A DNA stretch of 7,625 nucleotides from Chloroflexota bacterium (GTDB taxonomy: Bacteria; Chloroflexota; Anaerolineae; J102), in NCBI GenBank assembly GCA_024276255.1, contig JAJRXO010000058.1, positions 1 to 7,625 of the forward strand. Reading direction: 5' to 3'. Shown here in pieces: positions 5,293-7,625 of this stretch. Position 1 is the first letter of the stretch, and each line of letters opens with the position of its first letter. Below the pieces are notes generated by a model. The model did no database searches. It was not told the DNA's origin and was given only the letters and a program-made list of their open reading frames with translations. The translations under genes and the position numbers were made by a program.

Positions 5293-6819
5293 TTACACCG
5301 TGACTTCGGCCAGCTGCTTCACTATCTCTGTGGGTGAAAGCGATTCTGTCCACCGGGCCAGCAGCAAGATCTCCAGCGGTGATCCTTGCACCAGCCGGCA
5401 TAGATGGGCAATGGCCTGAAGATCCTCGACCCCCGGCTGGATGTCGGGCTGCAGTTGCCGCATCTGCCACAAAAACAGGGCTACGCCGCCATAGCCAGGC
5501 AGCCGGTGGGATTCGGCAGTTGTGTGGGGCGGGAAGTGCAGGCCCTGCAGTCGAAACAGGTGCTCACCGGCCACGCCCAGCTGTCTGCGGGAGGTGGCCA
5601 GGATCTTGACATACGGCGCCGAGGTCATGATTTCGCCGATCATCGCCTCCAGCTGTCCTCGATGTGAAATGCGTCCATTGAGCAGGCCCTCGCAACCATC
5701 CAGTATCAGGAGCGCCTGCCTGGGTCGCAGATACGTTAATAACTGGTCGCAGGGGTTCTGTCCGGCGACAAGGCGCAGGCCCACTGCGCGGGCAACCGCC
5801 GGCACAAAGACAACCCTTGTCCGCAGGTGCCGCAGCGAGACCAGGAAGCTCTCCTGCCGCACATGGCCGGCCGCGAATATGGTGCCGATTTCCTGTGCCA
5901 GCCGTGTCTTGCCCATGCCCTCTGCCCCGACGATGGTCAGCAATCGACAATCAGGCTCCAGCAGGGTGTCGAGCAATTCTGTAAGCTCGCGTTGTCGACC
6001 CAGCAGGGGAGGAGGGGAAGGCAACAAAGGCGGGGGGGCTCTGTTGGCCAGAGCATTGCCTGCGAAGCTTCGGCGAATATGCTGATACAGGGCAATCGTG
6101 TCTTCATGCATGGGCAGGCCCAATTCTTGACGCATGCGCCGGCTAAAAGACTGAAAGCGTTGCTCGGCGGCGGCGGGTTGATTGTTCAGCACCAATGCCC
6201 TCATCAACAAACAGAGGGTCTCTTCATCATAGGGTTCGAGGTCAAGTAGCTGTTCGCTGTAGGTAATGGCCCGGGAATAATCGCCCTGACTCAGGTATAT
6301 ACGAGCCAGGGTAGAAAGCATCTGCAATGCGTCCAGACGCAACCGCTCCCGTTGTAAGGTTACCCATTCTTCGAAGACCGGCGCCCGATGCACCCGGAAT
6401 CCTGCCAGGAATTCTCCGCGATACAGCCCCACGGCTGTTGTTATCGCGGCGACCGCCTCGGGTGTCGTCGTCCATAGCGGGTTCATGCGCAAGTGGGTCA
6501 GCGGTTGTTCGAAAAGTTCGACATCGAGCAAATAGGGGGACGCGTGATTGAAGGCAACGGTGTCGCGCCTGATCACGAGGTGGTCTTCTACCTGGGACCG
6601 CAAATCAGCCAGCACCTTGCGCAAGCCCGCCCGTGCATTCTCCTCAGTGCACTCACTCCATAAAAGATTGGCCAACAGCGTGCGCGGTTGTGCGCCCTGC
6701 GTTATGCTCAGGTAATAAAGCAGGGCTTGGGATTTGCGTAGGGTAAATCGCGGCGAAGTTGCCCCGTCGATTTGCAGTTCGGGTGTTCCCAGTAGGTTGA
6801 TTTGCAGATGTCCAGCCAT
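5293..6819 (-). CDS. BTAD/AfsR-like transcriptional regulator with P-loop NTPase domain, short C-terminus
   Basis: This is a probable DNA-binding activator. Residues 1-95 form an OmpR-like winged helix of the SARP type (LQINLLGTPELQIDG at the start, then TLRKSQALLYYL). Residues 97-255 match the bacterial transcriptional activation domain, built of helical repeats (AITYSEQLLDLEPYDEETLC). A proline-rich linker at 261-271 leads to LLGRQRELTELL, the usual entry to an AfsR/STAND-type NTPase. Walker A is GAEGMGKT at 298-305, Walker B is LLILDGCE at 370-377, and a sensor-like KILATSRRQLGVAGEH lies at 405-420. The protein ends at 508, soon after the segment SLSPTEIVKQLAE. Larger relatives continue there into further helical and repeat domains, so the ligand-sensing part is missing or separate. 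No continuation is visible in the next 147 bases. The start has a good GAAGGA six bases upstream. Its position before mmdA suggests, but does not prove, that it controls the sodium-pump operon. Confidence 0.88.
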   Translation of the reverse strand: MAGHLQINLLGTPELQIDGATSPRFTLRKSQALLYYLSITQGAQPRTLLANLLWSECTEENARAGLRKVLADLRSQVEDHLVIRRDTVAFNHASPYLLDVELFEQPLTHLRMNPLWTTTPEAVAAITTAVGLYRGEFLAGFRVHRAPVFEEWVTLQRERLRLDALQMLSTLARIYLSQGDYSRAITYSEQLLDLEPYDEETLCLLMRALVLNNQPAAAEQRFQSFSRRMRQELGLPMHEDTIALYQHIRRSFAGNALANRAPPPLLPSPPPLLGRQRELTELLDTLLEPDCRLLTIVGAEGMGKTRLAQEIGTIFAAGHVRQESFLVSLRHLRTRVVFVPAVARAVGLRLVAGQNPCDQLLTYLRPRQALLILDGCEGLLNGRISHRGQLEAMIGEIMTSAPYVKILATSRRQLGVAGEHLFRLQGLHFPPHTTAESHRLPGYGGVALFLWQMRQLQPDIQPGVEDLQAIAHLCRLVQGSPLEILLLARWTESLSPTEIVKQLAEVTV

Positions 6820-7118
6820 AAGGAGTCCTTCGTCAGGCTACGGGCCGGAATACGAAAGGGTTTCGAGAGGTTGACTCAAGGTATCCGTTTATGACTTCCC
6901 TTTTGTTCAGGCCCTGCCAGAGTGAGCTCGGGTTCTGTGGCCGCTTCGCACCGGGATCGACCTGATGAAAGGATGACGCAGTCGGTAAGGGTAAAAAGGA
7001 AACTCAATTTGAGACGGCTACCTATTGTAAGGTGACGGATCACACGATGATCAGTTACGCAAGTTGATGTTGTGTTTTCATTATACCATATTGTTGGTAC
7101 GCTTTTTGTACGGCAAGT
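6820..7118. other. Divergent intergenic region between the regulator and plus-strand genes
   Basis: These 299 bases lie between two genes that point away from each other, and I recognise no gene in them. The half nearest the regulator holds its ribosome-binding site. The far half is rich in A+T and holds a possible minus-strand -10 (TACAAT at 7029-7024) with a dyad just upstream of it. For the plus-strand gene, AT-rich sequence around 7075-7105 could hold a promoter, but no pair of boxes at good spacing stands out. Confidence 0.5.
7024..7058 (-). promoter_or_regulatory. Possible promoter and dyad operator for the BTAD regulator
   Basis: A TACAAT on the minus strand (7029-7024) is followed by AGG, similar to the TACAATAGAGG before mmdA. 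The expected -35 zone has no good TTGACA match. It instead holds the dyad GATCA-CACGA-TGATC (7038-7052), flanked by GTAA (7026-7029) and TTAC (7055-7058). A poor -35 with a dyad over it is typical of a controlled promoter. The start point would leave a leader of roughly 200 bases before the regulator, which weakens the case. Confidence 0.27.
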
Positions 7119-7166
7119 GTGTTATTGTTGGGCGTGGCTATGGTTTTTCAAAGGTATCGTGCAATC

Positions 7167-7388
7167 ATGAATCAAATCACGATTTCGGATTCTCTATCCC
7201 GACGCCGGTCTTTCTGGCTGCGGTGTTGGCAGATACTAGATGAAAATGCTAACCATTCTGCTGGTTGGTGGTTCAGCCTGGAAGATCCCCAGTCAGGAGA
7301 AAAGGTTGGATTTACGGACATTCGAAGCGTAACGGAATTCCTGGCGCGTGAATTGGGCATCGAAGACCACGAGCAAAACGAACCCTGA
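7167..7388 (+). CDS. Small hypothetical protein with a WWFSLED motif
   Basis: This is a 73-residue soluble acidic protein with no membrane segment or signal peptide. Its core, GWWFSLEDPQSGEKVGFTDI (33-52), is followed by a helix with EFLARELG (57-64). From memory, small proteins in Chloroflexota genomes with a W-x-F-S-L-E-D pattern, a G-x-x-x-G-F turn and a leucine-rich tail resemble it. I know of no defined function. The start is uncertain: ATG 7167 was chosen because the protein-like sequence begins there. In-frame ATG 7140 and GTG 7119 would add 9 or 16 residues of less typical character. None of these starts has a convincing ribosome-binding site; an AAAGG lies 12 bases before ATG 7167. 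It is divergent from the regulator and 81 bases ahead of the secreted-protein gene. Confidence 0.55.
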   Translation: MNQITISDSLSRRRSFWLRCWQILDENANHSAGWWFSLEDPQSGEKVGFTDIRSVTEFLARELGIEDHEQNEP

Positions 7389-7469
7389 TTCGACCTGATT
7401 AGCCATTCATCAGACACCAGTGATCGCTCATGTCATGTTGGTCGTAATCGATAAAACAGGAGACTCCTG

Positions 7470-7625
7470 GTGAGACACTATCACTGGTCGGCATCACCAA
7501 GGATTACCTTGGGAATGCTGTCCACAATCATCGTTATCCTGGCCTATATTGCACCCTCGCTTGCCCTAGGACGCGGGCCCGAGCAGGCTGTTACAGGTCG
7601 CCCGGCGTCCGCTGCGGGCGCGGCC
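7470..7625 (+). CDS. N-terminus of an exported protein with signal peptide (runs off the window)
   Basis: An open frame from GTG 7470 continues 52 codons to the last base of the window. AGGAG at 7458-7462 lies seven bases before the GTG, and an in-frame TAA eight codons before the start closes the frame upstream. The protein begins with a short polar stretch ending in P-R (10-11), then a hydrophobic core from about 12 to 28. A likely signal peptidase I site is S-L-A (30-32). After it the chain turns rich in glycine, alanine and proline, as in the start of many extracellular or wall-associated proteins. Too little is present to name a family. Internal ATG codon 16 lies inside the hydrophobic core and is an unlikely start. 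Confidence 0.7.
   Translation, partial: MRHYHWSASPRITLGMLSTIIVILAYIAPSLALGRGPEQAVTGRPASAAGAA

Noticed and set aside
7416..7488. Nine-base inverted repeat ACCAGTGAT / ATCACTGGT around the start of the exported protein
   Set aside because: The arms are 55 bases apart and a 9-base match at that distance is expected fairly often by chance. There is no other sign of an operator or structured RNA.
1..7625. CRISPR arrays, tRNA or rRNA genes, transposases, phage genes
   Set aside because: I looked for regular repeats with spacers, cloverleaf-like segments and typical mobile-element proteins on both strands and found none.

Overview
This window most likely comes from a member of the Chloroflexota (Anaerolineae/Caldilineae-like). 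This is an inference from three things: an AfsR-like BTAD regulator with an NTPase domain, a small companion-type protein with a W-F-S-L-E-D motif, and a sodium-pump decarboxylase operon of the methylmalonyl-CoA type. No rRNA or other marker gene is present to confirm it. Almost everything is coded on the minus strand. Only the last ~500 bases carry plus-strand genes.

Read in the direction of transcription (right to left), the minus strand holds: a transcriptional regulator (5293-6819) with a DNA-binding winged helix, a BTAD domain and a P-loop NTPase, ending where its relatives would continue; a 147-base gap with a plausible promoter and a 10-base direct repeat; and a tight four-gene operon (1686-5145) for a biotin-dependent, membrane-bound, Na+-translocating decarboxylase. 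The operon encodes the carboxyltransferase MmdA, the small membrane anchor MmdD (OadG family), the biotin carrier MmdC and the Na+-pump subunit MmdB. Together they would transfer CO2 from (S)-methylmalonyl-CoA to biotin, release it at the membrane and export Na+, making propionyl-CoA. No biotin carboxylase gene is present, which fits a decarboxylase rather than an ATP-dependent carboxylase.

After a 332-base stretch with no recognisable gene comes a type II restriction-modification pair (1-1353) that is visibly richer in A+T than its neighbours. It consists of an N4-cytosine methyltransferase of the beta arrangement and a downstream endonuclease resembling the XcyI/Cfr9I family (target CCCGGG). 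Both genes are broken as written. The methyltransferase needs removal of one base in the GGGGCC run at 1151-1156, directly after its TSPPY motif. The endonuclease has an in-frame TAA at 140-142, after which its reading frame continues open to the window edge. Either this is a recently inactivated imported system, or the sequence contains errors.

On the right, an unannotated divergent region (6820-7118) contains a possible regulator promoter with a dyad. It is followed on the plus strand by a small hypothetical protein (7167-7388) and the first 52 codons of an exported protein with a clear signal peptide and a GTG start (7470 to the window end).

I see no CRISPR array, tRNA, rRNA, transposase or phage gene. 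The strongest candidates for a second look are the doubly broken restriction-modification system with its overlapping-stop/start architecture, the shortened BTAD regulator next to a Na+ pump, and the repeated ACAATAGAGG element in front of that pump.
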